Below are positions 46,101 through 53,480 of a DNA stretch of 64,000 nucleotides, piece by piece (the stretch's first letter is position 1; the number at the start of each line of letters is the position of its first letter). The DNA is from Bicyclus anynana. Taxonomy: Eukaryota > Arthropoda > Insecta > Lepidoptera > Nymphalidae. Below the pieces are notes generated by a model. It ran no database searches and was not told the DNA's origin. It saw only the letters and a program-made list of their open reading frames with translations. The position numbers and the translations under genes are program-made. Location: contig NC_069099.1 of the NCBI RefSeq assembly GCF_947172395.1, positions 13,831,740-13,895,739 of the forward strand. Reading direction: 5' to 3'.

Positions 46101-48231
46101 ATCAAGTTATAACAGCGTATAAGCTAAATGAATGAAATGAAATAAATGCTGCAAGAAGGAAATATATACTGAAATTTGGAAAAAGTTTATAAAATTAAAA
46201 TCACAAACTATAATTGATTATTTTAACAACTCGTATCTAATCTTGTTTTATATACTATTCAAAACTTACCCTATAGCGGGAACGATTTAGCACAATATTA
46301 TAATATATTGGAATTAGCAGTATTTGGTAATTGAGTATAAAAACTGCAGACGGCAGCGTCGGTCGCGCGAATTAGTGACGCGACCGTGCTTTAACAGACG
46401 TTAGTTCTGACTGGCCTGCCTACAAGGTCAAATCGCGACGTCAGCCGTCTAACAGTAAACCCGGCAAAAACCGCCGCGCGCGACTCGATGTCGAGCGCGA
46501 GCTTCAGTTACCAACAAAATAATGTTGCAACATTAAATTTGTAACTTTTACAAATTTATTGTTACAATAGTTGAACTATGCACAGTAACATATTTCCAAG
46601 TGTTACAGAGTTTCTAATTATTCACTTTAATATACAGATTTGGCTTCAACACTCCCCCGGACAGTCCGCGCGGTCTGGGCCGCCAGTCCTCGCTGCGGTA
46701 CGAGGGCATCATACCCGAGCTAGACATATACGCCATACCCAGCCACGATGGTAAGTGTTCATTTACACGAGCGGCAGCTGCTGCCGCCGAGAGCCGACTG
46801 TAGTCTGCCTGCCGCTGAGACGTTGCCGACTGCGGTCGTCGGTAGAGTTGTCGCTCGTGTAAATGAACCGTAACATTATGTGTATTTTTTCATCCCACTT
46901 GCTCGGAAAAGTTACTTTTGCTCATCCAAATTAGCAAGTAAAAGTCGTTTTTACTGCCCAGTATGAAATAAAGGAGATGGTCCAAAATTGTATGGAGTCC
47001 AGGTCCAGTCTATTCTAGCGGAAATAAAAGAAAATATTTTTTTTAACCATTTTTGATTACACAAATCTACGAATTTACTTTAATTCTTTCGAAATAATAT
47101 TCATTATCTCCCAAGAAATGCAACACTATTAAGGGTAATAATGGCGGATTGATGACGTTTTCAATGCATTTGACGTTTGCTGTCAATTGTCATGTCATAG
47201 TTGCTCTATGGGCGCCATCTTGTTATAACTCAAAAACTTGGGGTTTTTTATTTATTTAGATTTATTCACTTTAATAAATTTTAATAAGATGCTTGTATTT
47301 TTAAAATTTTAATGATACGGGGTAACAAGAGTGGACCTGTACTGGACCATCTCCTTTCAAGGACAGCCTTATTTTTAAAAGTTTACTGTTTGTTTGTTTG
47401 ACTAGGCAGTAAAAACGACTTGCTTTTTCGATTTGGCCGAGCTAGTTAACTTTTCGAATAATTTATTTTTATAGAAGATATTATATATTTTTCAAAATTT
47501 ACGTTCCAGGTGCTCCAAAGAAAGAGATATACTTCGTTGCGTTAATCGACGTGTTGACGCACTACGGAGTTAAAAAACAGGTAAATTCAGAACTACATTT
47601 AACTAAGGATTGCATTGAACATTCTACATTTATACTGATATTCCGATACAAATGTTAAAATGAAATGTGGCAAAGCTAATTTAAAAGGACACTAATCATT
47701 TTGGGCCCAGCAAGTTACAAAAAAAATACGAAAAATCTTTTATTTTATAAATCAAAATAACCAAAAATAATTAGAATTCACAATTGCTAATGTCGAAATC
47801 GTACATTTTACAATGTACTTGACCATATCTTGATTTTGTATTTGTCAATCAAAGTGAAATTAAACCAGTCTAAAGCTAATATTATTATTTAATAAATGAC
47901 AATAATAATTTGATCATTATAACTATTAATTATATTATATTTATAATTTTATAATATATATTATATTGTGGTTTATTCATCAAATCTGGGCTGTATATAA
48001 AATGTCGGCCTTCTTAATTTTTCATTATGTATAACAAAGTTACACTAAAAAGTTTAGTTTTAATAAAAAATTGAAAGATCTTTACGAATCTGTATAAAAA
48101 ATTTGCAGGCAGCCAAAGCGGCGAAGACTGTAAAGTACGGCAGCAATGTCGACGGGATATCAACCTGCGACCCCGAGCAGTACGGCAAACGGTTCATAGA
48201 GTTCGTAGCGAAGGCCATAGAGAGCAACTAG
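25110..48231 (+). CDS. PIP4K: Phosphatidylinositol 5-phosphate 4-kinase (type II PIP kinase)
   Basis: Ten exons: 25110..25238, 26603..26700, 29984..30094, 34183..34321, 36217..36347, 36989..37157, 38220..38383, 46638..46750, 47510..47580 and 48109..48231. All have GT-AG borders and matching phases, giving 415 residues. The enzyme makes PI(4,5)P2 from PI5P. Landmarks are HQKVKLFRANEPLLSVFMWG, the KEYCPLVFRNLRERFGID lid, KTLTSEEVERMHSFLKHYH, TLLPQYLGMYRL, KKYDLKGSTVDREAS, LPTLKDNDFI, the MDYSLLLGVHE motif of the PIPK core (exon 7), and the EIYFVALIDVLTHYGVKK segment before the C-terminus. After MDYSLL comes an Ala/Glu/Asp/Ser-rich acidic insert (about residues 270-300), the usual variable loop. 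The start is ATG 25110, placed like other family N-termini. Intron 7 (8.25 kb) is mostly a gypsy element on the opposite strand. Confidence 0.95.
26290..26490 (+). mobile_element. SINE family A, 5'-truncated
   Basis: Body and tail of family A: GGTGAAGGAAAAACAACGTG, then ATTGGGCCAGTGTGGTGGAC, CTCAGCAGTGAGCTG and a GATAATGATGATG tail. It lies in PIP4K intron 1. Confidence 0.65.
27650..27795 (+). mobile_element. SINE family B fragment
   Basis: CTACCGGCAAAGACATGCCG through GTGGGGATTTTCATCC and an A-rich end match the 3' half of family B. It lies in PIP4K intron 2. Confidence 0.55.
28033..28343 (+). mobile_element. Full-length SINE family A with target-site duplication
   Basis: It is flanked by the 11-bp direct repeat AATGACTCTTT (28022-28032 and 28344-28354). 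The tRNA-like head has CTAACCCAGTGGATATTACC and B box GTTCAAATCC. The full body and ATGATG-type tail are present. This copy defines the family's ends and lies in PIP4K intron 2. Confidence 0.85.
28647..28867 (-). mobile_element. Non-autonomous Helitron-like element
   Basis: On the minus strand it runs from TCTCACTAATGTAATAAAGG to the 3' terminal GCGTGCATTGGCTAG followed by T. Internal motifs (GATTTGGCTGAAATTTGG, CGCGGACGACGTCGCG) are those of a common lepidopteran family. It lies in PIP4K intron 2. Confidence 0.65.
28952..29099. mobile_element. Foldback MITE, complete
   Basis: ATAGCTTGGCAAATTCA at the left pairs with TGAATTTACCAAGCTAT at the right; the interior is GC-rich (CAGCGGGGGCCGGGAG). 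It is 148 bp and non-coding. A half copy is at 4265-4345. Confidence 0.65.
32967..33128 (-). mobile_element. Helitron-like fragment
   Basis: The minus strand shows TAATATTATAAAGAGGTAAAG, then ATCCGATTTTGGAAATTC, then CCCACGGGAACGGGAAC and GTAAAACCGCGGGG. The ends are degenerate. It lies in PIP4K intron 3. Confidence 0.55.
33400..34165 (+). repeat. Degenerate minisatellite in two blocks (PIP4K intron 3)
   Basis: Repeated units of about 33-40 bp with the core AAGAATTTCTAAACCAAAAG TCATCATTAAAACATCT occur at about 33400-33490 and 33905-34165. Spacing and sequence drift between copies. The second block ends about 18 bp before exon 4 (34183). Confidence 0.6.
35471..35655. mobile_element. Foldback element (PIP4K intron 4)
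   Basis: CCGATAAAACTGATCGTGTG TT at 35524-35545 is the exact reverse complement of 35581-35602. Weaker pairing continues outward through GCTAACAGCTTGAC / GTCAAGTCGTTAGC to GTTCAAGTAA / TTACTTGGAT and probably to the GGTAAAT motifs near 35450 and 35670. Confidence 0.6.
37211..37380 (-). pseudogene. RTE-type LINE 3' fragment
   Basis: On the minus strand the damaged C-terminal pattern reads through GVAGCRRL and a KRLMSCSGRLSADMITMMK-type end. On the plus strand it is the familiar GCTGATAGACGTCCACTGCA then GGACATAAGCCTTTTGTAGG repeat. It lies in PIP4K intron 6. Confidence 0.65.
37670..37949. mobile_element. GC-rich TIR element (TGGAGTTTACT ends)
   Basis: TGGAGTTTACT at 37670-37680 is matched by AGTAAACTCCA at 37939-37949. 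The interior is GC-rich with TGCGCACCTTTCAC repeated at both sides of a GCGCACGCAGCGCTGC core. It lies in PIP4K intron 6; the open frames over it are by-products of base composition. Confidence 0.5.
38390..38461 (+). pseudogene. Partial tandem duplicate of PIP4K exon 7
   Basis: The segment repeats exon 7 from AAGCTGCATCTC on, starting just 7 bp past that exon's donor. It spells LLLMDCSLLLGVHECG and then TGA, where exon 7 has MDYSLLLGVHECGRGEAE. So Tyr has become Cys and Arg (CGA) has become a stop (TGA). The following GGCGAGGCCGAGGTGGAGG also matches the acidic-insert coding sequence. No acceptor is seen directly in front. Confidence 0.75.
39081..40127 (-). repeat. 3' long terminal repeat of the gypsy element
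   Basis: 1047 bp, TGTCCCGCC at the left and TTGTTACA at the right on the plus strand. By eye it is the same as the copy at 45520-46566, including a 66-codon minus-strand open frame that I regard as chance. Confidence 0.9.
40375..43584 (-). CDS. pol: gypsy element pol polyprotein (protease, RT, RNase H, integrase)
   Basis: The frame is open from 43584 and is entered by -1 frameshifting from gag; the first possible start-like codon is GTG at 43531-43533, giving 1052 residues from there. Domains in order, counted from there: aspartic protease (LDSGSS, Asp near 52), reverse transcriptase (DLSKAFWQIP; YLDD near 361-364), RNase H (VHTDASSYGIGA near 511; YTDHSALKW), the integrase zinc finger (H-x-H near 700, then C-x2-C in CSTCLQYKP), and the integrase DDE core (SVDLMGP; LLDNGPQ; NTVERYNK). 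All catalytic residues I looked for are present. LDNGPQL replaces the commoner DNG-x-(E/Q)-F. There is no frame break. Confidence 0.93.
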   Translation of the reverse strand, partial: HSFKKLNSQNCSKPHSIVHRKEWEEWLLTVRRFFNTYNIATILNYKPLDDIRPYVNIKINDTIASGLLDSGSSVSILGNNAHKTLLNRDFKIFTDDAISVTAAGGQILQSIGYINLPITFDSQFHIIKTYVVPEIRYSLILGIDFWRAFKLCPKYLGSIALSNEPLIDLNCSNSENLIHSYDNLDSTQKATADNVIKQFHDISFEHKGLGRTHLITHRINTGDSPPIRQRYYRLSPEKQRILVEQVDEMLALDVIEPCESSWQSPVLLVTKKNGQPRFCLDSRKLNSVTKRDAYNLPYISEILDNLRDARYLTSLDLSKAFWQIPIAEEDRDKTAFYVPNRGTLRFKTTAFGLTNAPATQQRLVDALLGEVDHRIFAYLDDIIIISNTFDDHVSLLLRVLDKLRKANLTINLDKCEFFRSQLKYLGYVVDAKGLRTDPDKVEAILNYATPTNRKEVKRFLGTATWYRRFVPNFSTIAGPLNKLTSSKKNAPPFRWTEEADVAFKKLKTCLVSAPVLSCPNYELPFQVHTDASSYGIGAMLTQYIDGKERPIAYMSRSLTGAERNYSVTERETLAVVVALEHWRCYVENGQPFTVYTDHSALKWFLSISNPTGRLARWGVRLSSFDFEIKHRRGPDNVIPDALSRAHPVSVINTAKSFATTSDDWYKNIYNNCLNNPINFPNYLIKNNILFRLSKNKCHLTNEFSWKEVVPSEFRDNVIRENHNNPTAGHLGIFKTYRRIALRYFWPGMYRDIAKYVGSCSTCLQYKPQNHPTLGEMGRPKQCSRPYQMISVDLMGPLPVTKKQNKFILVITCCFSKFCQIFPIKQATSQIIVKILEEQVFLIHGVPQTILLDNGPQLVSNHTNDLFKKYSIPNIYFTPKYTPQVNTVERYNKTIITCISMFVDNDHRSWDLFIPSVQFAINNSVNEATGFTPSFLVFGRETVICGSHYTDTDLGDEIVFMPRDIYAENSSFMCNIFDQVQKSLYHAHVKNSEKYNSRRKPFEYNVGDIVMKRTYVLSDKDKFFSKKLAPKFIKCRIIEKKSPLVYVLADMSGKCLGTWHIKDLKIISQI
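43566..44912 (-). CDS. gag: gypsy element Gag
   Basis: The start is taken at ATG 44910-44912 (MSHAIKFFSLQKPE), giving 448 residues; the frame is open to 44954 but only with a TTG. The middle region (FIERVNEFTLARNISGSKLL; ALHWFRSVKDQVSSWDDLV) is a retrotransposon Gag capsid-type domain. The C-terminus is Asn-rich, then has a classic CCHC knuckle (C-x2-C-x4-H-x4-C, CPRCRNNSHNFKNC) and a second, degenerate one (CFKCGHKGVKKPDC) whose usual His position is not His. The last codons TCA AAA AAC TAA contain the slippery site. Confidence 0.9.
   Translation of the reverse strand: MSHAIKFFSLQKPELEYEVAVRGETPANTVAELRKQINKLSQLYPSEEILYSHLDTSDDLSYTFELLNKINLTLAEEVFDKNTLNRIENLLFHVYHRINRIEPDKASSDQHSQCSELYKNLYDKLLNLKLKSVDPLAVVGISTDNQPLPTPINVTVTCEGNSRFPSEVVKLKYDGKSCVRSFIERVNEFTLARNISGSKLLTFATEFFAEDALHWFRSVKDQVSSWDDLVVLLKQDFDKPDYDYRLLAEIRSRTQGQTENITIYLSILAGMFSRLSKPLSEDDRLEIILHNIRPCYASTLASVTEIKTVEHLRLLCKNYENVHSRMVQFREPVAGPSDSMVAPEFAYKSKIVNSQKQNLNQNYNYKQNSYKNPIIYTNPNSNNINEKYLHAINNNNSNTTSKLPYCPRCRNNSHNFKNCENTEILCFKCGHKGVKKPDCPNCNTPSKN
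43569..43575 (-). promoter_or_regulatory. -1 ribosomal frameshift slippery heptamer A AAA AAC
   Basis: In the gag frame the end reads TCA AAA AAC TAA. A AAA AAC is the canonical X XXY YYZ motif. Slipping back one base enters the pol frame (AAA CTA AAT TCT CAG), which is open from there through all of pol. Confidence 0.8.
45520..46566 (-). repeat. 5' long terminal repeat of the gypsy element
   Basis: 1047 bp, same length and apparently the same sequence as the 3' LTR. In the element's orientation a TATATAAA motif (plus 45629-45636) lies about 110 bp before the LTR end and could be part of the promoter. The 600-bp leader to gag (44913-45519) is AT-rich and non-coding. Confidence 0.9.
46757..46868. 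mobile_element. Short foldback MITE beside PIP4K exon 8
   Basis: GTTCATTTACACGAGCG at the left pairs exactly with CGCTCGTGTAAATGAAC at the right. The interior is GC-rich (GCAGCTGCTGCCGCC). It starts six bases after the exon 8 splice junction. Confidence 0.7.
46898..47460. mobile_element. Nested foldback elements (PIP4K intron 8)
   Basis: Outer arms: AAAGTCGTTTTTACTGCC near 46941-46958 and GGCAGTAAAAACGACTT near 47405-47421, with further pairing to TTGCTCGGAAAAGTTA / TAACTTTTCGA. Inside lies a second element (46970-47357) with 15-bp ends AAAGGAGATGGTCCA / TGGACCATCTCCTTT. Confidence 0.65.
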
Positions 48232-48380
48232 TGTAGCCCATGTGTGACATACGCTCCCATTGATGAATACAAGCAGGTGTCATTTTGGAGAAGTTCATTG
48301 TGATCAGTGAGTGATTGATTTGTTTTGGTATGCTCCATTAAATCTGTGATCCTAAGCAATCCTGACAAAAGTAAAGCCTA

Positions 48381-48894
48381 AACCTTCGTATGTTTAGGCT
48401 TTACTTTTCCAGTCGACTGCCTGGTTAGCTTGAAAGTTAAAGGGCGTGACTCAAACACCAAAAGGTCGTTTGACCCTTGGAACATTGTTGTACCCATTTG
48501 AACATTTAATTTGAAAGTTTATTTGACTAATTGGTGGGAAAAGATAAAAATGGGTCATATTAAAAAAATACTTAAAATAATATATGTATGTTTCATGCCA
48601 AAACTAGGTCTTCAACGTCAAAACTATGAAGTCATTTTTCAGTTTTTTTTAAGCATGCGTTGAGATAGCCAATCTGACAATAGTAAACCTTCGTATGTTT
48701 AGGCTTTACTTTTGCAGTCGACAATGTCAATGAAAATTATAAAGCCTCGATAGCTTGAAATTTAAAGGGCATGACTCAAACACCAAAAAGTCATTTGACC
48801 CTTAGAATATTGTTGTACCCATTTGAACATTTCATTTGAAAGTTTTTAAGACTAAATAGTACGAAAAGATAAAAATGGGTCATATTAAAAAAGT
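48381..48894 (+). repeat. Imperfect tandem duplication, about 305-bp period
   Basis: Both copies start AACCTTCGTATGTTTAGGCT and contain GACTCAAACACCAAAA, TTGTTGTACCCATTTGAACA and AAAAATGGGTCATATTAAAA. The first copy's start also forms a 17-bp perfect hairpin (48367-48383 with 48392-48408). Confidence 0.7.
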
Positions 48895-49617
48895 ACTACT
48901 TTTTCTTTAAAAAAAAAAGAATATTTACAACAAAATGTTCACGGCACGTGTCTGGCACGCTAAATGTCTGTAGATATAAACGGACCTTTGAGGACGACGT
49001 TGTCGTTGGGGTTCATATGCTTTTCGCGAAAGATAGCAAAACAAATGAATTACTCACTATCTATGCTGTGATTGTTTGGAAATGTTCAACCATGTTACAT
49101 TTGTACGACCACTGACCGATATTATAGGCTCTTTTAACTGTAAACGTATAGTCGGACGGGTTTTTGCAATGTCATAAAGCAAAAACATATGTTTTAAAGT
49201 AAAGTTAACACACATACAGATAAATATTTTTGATGTGTGAGTTTACCTCGTCCCCTTCATAAAATGACGGACAATTTTGTTCGTGAATTTTGGTGAGATG
49301 CAAGTCCATATGTAATTGGTCTGAGGTGCACAACCAATGTGTGAGAGGTACGCTCTGGTTGCTTAGAAATGTTTGACTTTGACCGAAAACGTTAAATACG
49401 ACATTAATTATTTTATATTCGCCTTCTTATAGCACTATCATTAGCACCGTTTCGGTTGTCTACAGTTTCTATTGAAATAGATAAAGTGCTGTCCTTTTTC
49501 AATAGTTCTTTGTGAAAAAGGATACTCGTATTTAGTTTAGTTTTTACCACAAATGTATTTTACGAAATCTATAGTATATTTAACAAGTAATAATTATTAT
49601 AACATTATTTCTTGTAA

Positions 49618-49660
49618 TCATCTCCTTTCCCTTATCCCACTTAAGAGGAGTCGGAAATTA
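49618..49660 (-). pseudogene. RTE LINE terminal fragment
   Basis: TCATCTCCTTTCCCTTATCC followed by CACTTAAGAGGAGTCGG is the reverse complement of the RTE tail seen at 12135-12175. Confidence 0.6.
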
Positions 49661-50271
49661 CATTATTTCTCATGTAACCTTATAAATTAAACTGTTGTAA
49701 AGCTATTTATTATATGTATGGTGTGCCAATTATAGTATTTTTTCATGTTCCAATACATATTTAAAACTAGAAATTGCGTAGCTTTTCTAAAAAAACAATT
49801 GAATAAGTATATTTTAAAACGAGCCTTATGCAAATTATTTTTAGTCAGAGTAATGTATACGCAATGTATCTGAATTTATCAAATTTTGTTAACAATATGA
49901 AGGTTTGTTGTTTGCAATTTGTCTGTAACGTACCTTTAGGTATAATATTATATTGAACATTTATTATATTAACTATTATTATACCATTTTAATATTTGAA
50001 ACCTTCTTTGTCTTCGACGTAGTCAGGTAAAAAACATGGCTAAAACTTTTTAAATAAAATCCTTTAGCTTCTCAAGTTGAAGCATGGGATTCTAATAGAT
50101 TAGCTACCATAATAAAGTTATACTCATCGATCTCCTATTAAAAAGTGGATGCACAATCAGCGACCAAAAAACGTCCCCACTCAATGAGTGCCAAACACAA
50201 CTTCTTGGCACTCAATTCAAGTAGTCGCATTTGCAAATTCAACCTTAAACTCAATCCCAAAATCATCAAAA

Positions 50272-50326
50272 AACCCAAATTCACAGCAAATTCAACCTTA
50301 AATTGAATTTGCTGTGAATTTGGGTT
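50272..50326. repeat. Perfect 24-bp inverted repeat (hairpin)
   Basis: AACCCAAATTCACAGCAAAT TCAA (50272-50295) is followed by the 7-base loop CCTTAAA and an exact reverse complement (50303-50326). It lies in the presumed 3' UTR or downstream region of PIP4K. Confidence 0.85.
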
Positions 50327-51780
50327 ATTTTTTGAATATTGGACTATGTTTAAAGGTCATTAGGTATAATTTTCTTTACCAATAATTCCAAAACTGCCAA
50401 AGCAAAATTGGCCAGTTTTCAAGTGACATTTTCTACATGATTGTGTGTCCTTTAATTATAAGAGGTCAAAAGGTTATACTGCATGAAATTAACCATTATC
50501 AAAAAATTATGTGTTATAAGTAATTATTATTATATTGTATAAGTAAATAATATATAATTTCAGTTGCTATGTTATTTTATTTATTTTGTTAGAAGATGAC
50601 AACAAATTATACGAAATTAATAGTGTCTAGTGACGTGACCATTGAGAAGTATGACGTCGATGCTCTGAGAGCACGTTTTTTTTTAAACATCCTGGTACTC
50701 TTTCCAACTTTTAAAAAATGGCACAGACTTAAAGTGCGCCATAAAAGAGTAGAAGTTAATAAAAATGGAACTAATAAACTCACTGTGTGGCAACACAACA
50801 TTTACTGTCATTATCACAAAAATCTGTTACTATAGATATAGAGCAACCAATCATTATTGATAGTTTTATCAGATTATTAAAATAACAATGGAAATTCGAT
50901 CAAAAAATTGAGTATCAGATTGTAAATAAATTTTTCAACAGACACCTACGAAATACCTTTTTTTCCGCTGTTATGAAAAGAGAAACACGGTGTAAAATTC
51001 CTGGCGCCATGTTTTTTTTGTGATATGCGTGTTTTTCATATTTCCCTATTTATGAATTGTTTATTATTATTGAATCGTACACAAGTTTCTGTGAATATGT
51101 CTCAATGAGTCTTAACTTCTTTGGCGTATTGATGGAAAAGTTATTTGAAATGTATTTGCAAAATTTTATTTTTGTATTATTTTACATACTGTGTACATGA
51201 ATTTTTGATTAAAGCTGTGAATTCCATGGAATGTAGGTAACATGTTTTAAAAGTTTTTAAATCGAGAAATAATATCGGTGGAAGTGAAAACGTAATGATA
51301 ATAAGAGCTATGTTATTCCCAAAGTTGTGGTCAATTTAAGGATCCGAGTATACCAAGTATCAAGCATTTATCGTACGGATAATTATCGTTCTTATTCAGT
51401 TGGAATAGAGTTGTAAATTGTATGCAAGTTTGAAACGTTTTGTCTTGCATATAATTTACAATTATTTATGTAATAATATGAAAATGATAGCGAAGCAAGC
51501 TTGTCTGCTATCCTTAAAGGCTCATTTTCATTAATTAATTCAATTGTTAGTCAGAATTCATGTAGTTCGAATCAGTAAAAAATCAGAATAGTAAAATGTA
51601 ATCCACAATATTTAATGTTCTCACACTCGAAACCAAAAAAAAAACATATTACATCTTTTGTGGTATGTATGTATAACAAACATTTTAATACCAATTTTAC
51701 TTTGTGGTGAAAGAGTTAGTGATAAATCAAAAACTCGAAATATTTTTTCAATCTAAAATGAGGGGCCTTGTCGAAATTAA

Positions 51781-51891
51781 CACGTTCGCTGCGGCACAGA
51801 TTTTTCTGTGCGGTACGTGGTCCATCGACCTTGTAACTCTTGAAGACACTAGACTTGCGAGGTCAATTGACCTTGTACCGCAGCGAACGTG
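51781..51891. mobile_element. TTAA-flanked MITE
   Basis: CACGTTCGCTGCGG and its exact reverse complement CCGCAGCGAACGTG bound a 111-bp element. TTAA lies directly outside each end (51777-51780, 51892-51895), as in piggyBac-type insertion. Confidence 0.75.
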
Positions 51892-52689
51892 TTAAATCAA
51901 ATCAAAAATCAAAATTAGTTGGGAAACCCAATAGATATTGCCTCCAAGGCACGCTCCGCCACTAGTTTGAATACATACATTTTACTGTTTGCATGCGGCC
52001 CCTTATGAAATAATGGAAACAGTTTTTGCATGCCTTCGTATGGGATGCATATGCAATATGCATGTTAATGAAAATGAGCCATAAGTAATTTTAATATTTG
52101 AACTGATATTAAGATAAAAAATAATAATAAGGGTTACCCTTAAACACGAAGCACACAATTTTGCAATAATTTCCAAATCTCGTTAACTAGCCTTTATAAT
52201 GTTCCGCTATCGTAGACTAGTTCGTAATGGAAATTGAAAAATTAATTAATTAATTAATTATATTGTTAAAAAAAGTATATCATTGTAATAAAAGTTTTGA
52301 AAGTTAAATTTAACAATTAAAGTTAATAAATATTAATTACTTGCTAAAACTCGGTGTAAAGTTTGATAAACGAGTAATGGTTAGCGCACATTTAGACATA
52401 CGAAACTTAGTATGTGGAGTACTTTTTTTTTTGTTGGTGATATGTCATTCTTTTTAATCGATTATTATTTGTTCACACCTTGATTATATTAATGTATTTA
52501 ATGTTGATTGAAAAATCCTCACATTAATATTTTAAAGGAAAGTTTGCTTGAAAATTTGCATATTTGTTAACTATTACCGCAACTACTGAGCCCGATATTT
52601 GGTGAAATTTATCCGTAGAATGGATATAGTTTATAGTTAGCCTTAATTAACTTAAGCTTCTGTTTTTTCAAATAGTAGCATATGTCCCC

Positions 52690-52829
52690 ATGAGTTAATA
52701 CAGGTTATAAATTATTGTCATTCTATATTCCAGCCAAATCGGTTCAGTAATTGCAGCGCGAAGGAGAATTTAACGGATACGCACTTTTACACAGACCTAC
52801 AGACTTTCGCCTTTATAATATTAGTATGA
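52690..52829 (-). mobile_element. Helitron-like fragment
   Basis: The minus strand starts ATCATACTAATATTATAAAG GCGAAAG and continues with GAACCGATTTGGCTGGAATA, as in the 28647-28867 element. The 3' end is not identified. Confidence 0.55.
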
Positions 52830-53344
52830 TATTTTAGACGTGCAAGTCTCTCAAAATGTGCGCCAATCATAAGGCTGTTTTTATAGGCAATTGTAATTAA
52901 ATACGTTGCACCCAAATCTGACGGATTTGCCGTGTATTTCGTAACTTTGCCAATAATATAATAATAAATATAAATAATTTGCTTAGTTTCTGTCTAGTGT
53001 AGCGTTAAAAACACTATATTGTAAGATTTTGTTATTTATTATTCTATAATCGATGGTTTGTTCTAGTTCGTACCGAGTATGGGACTTGTTTAAGCCCCAA
53101 TGTTCTGAGCCGAAATATTGGTAAATTATTGTACCCTGGTGAGATCAGAGACCAAAGATCGAGTTTTTGTAGTGTCCATGACTAAATCCAAGCGTAGTTT
53201 GTAAGTGCGACCCTTATTCATAGACAATACTGTTTCTAACCTGCATTTGGGAAGCTCAAAGCATAGGCCATTCGTGCTATCTCAAGGTTAAATATAAATA
53301 TACAATAAAGTTCAGTTATTATACTATAGTCGGAGGATTAATTC

Positions 53345-53480
53345 CTGCCAGTAAAATGACAATTTCAACTGTCACTAGAATGTCATTTTACTATGACAAG
53401 TGCAACTGTCACTGAAATATTATTTTACTAGTAAAATGACATTCCAGTGACAGTCGCACTTGTCATTTTACTGACTGGAT
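53345..53480. mobile_element. Palindromic CAGTAAAATGACA element, compound copy
   Basis: Alternating forward and inverted GTAAAATGACA / TGTCATTTTAC blocks joined by CAACTGTCACTGAAAT. It ends in ACTGACTGG and looks like two or more copies of the 56238-56324 element in inverted order. Confidence 0.6.

Larger units (their letters stand above)
39081..46566 (-). mobile_element. Complete Ty3/gypsy LTR retrotransposon
   Basis: A 7486-bp element lies in PIP4K intron 7, antisense to the host gene. Two 1047-bp LTRs (TG...CA ends) enclose gag, then pol, both on the minus strand. The 4-bp direct repeat ATAG flanks it (39077-39080 and 46567-46570). Next to the 5' LTR (right side), minus-strand TGGCGCC at about 45518 is a plausible primer-binding site. 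A GC-rich purine tract (GGGCCGGCGGGGTAA) precedes the 3' LTR. No env-like ORF follows pol: 250 bp separate the pol stop from the 3' LTR. Intact frames and LTR identity by eye indicate a recent insertion. Confidence 0.92.
48232..50600 (+). other. PIP4K 3' UTR / downstream region
   Basis: No coding exon is seen. It contains an imperfect tandem duplication (48381-48570 and 48686-48894), an RTE LINE tail in reverse (49618-49660), AATAAA motifs near 50055 and 50114, and a perfect hairpin (50272-50326). The true polyadenylation site cannot be fixed from sequence alone. Confidence 0.55.

Noticed and set aside
50596..50835. 79-codon plus-strand open frame after the PIP4K 3' region
   Set aside because: No recognisable domain, a second open frame overlaps on the other strand, and the region is repeat-rich.
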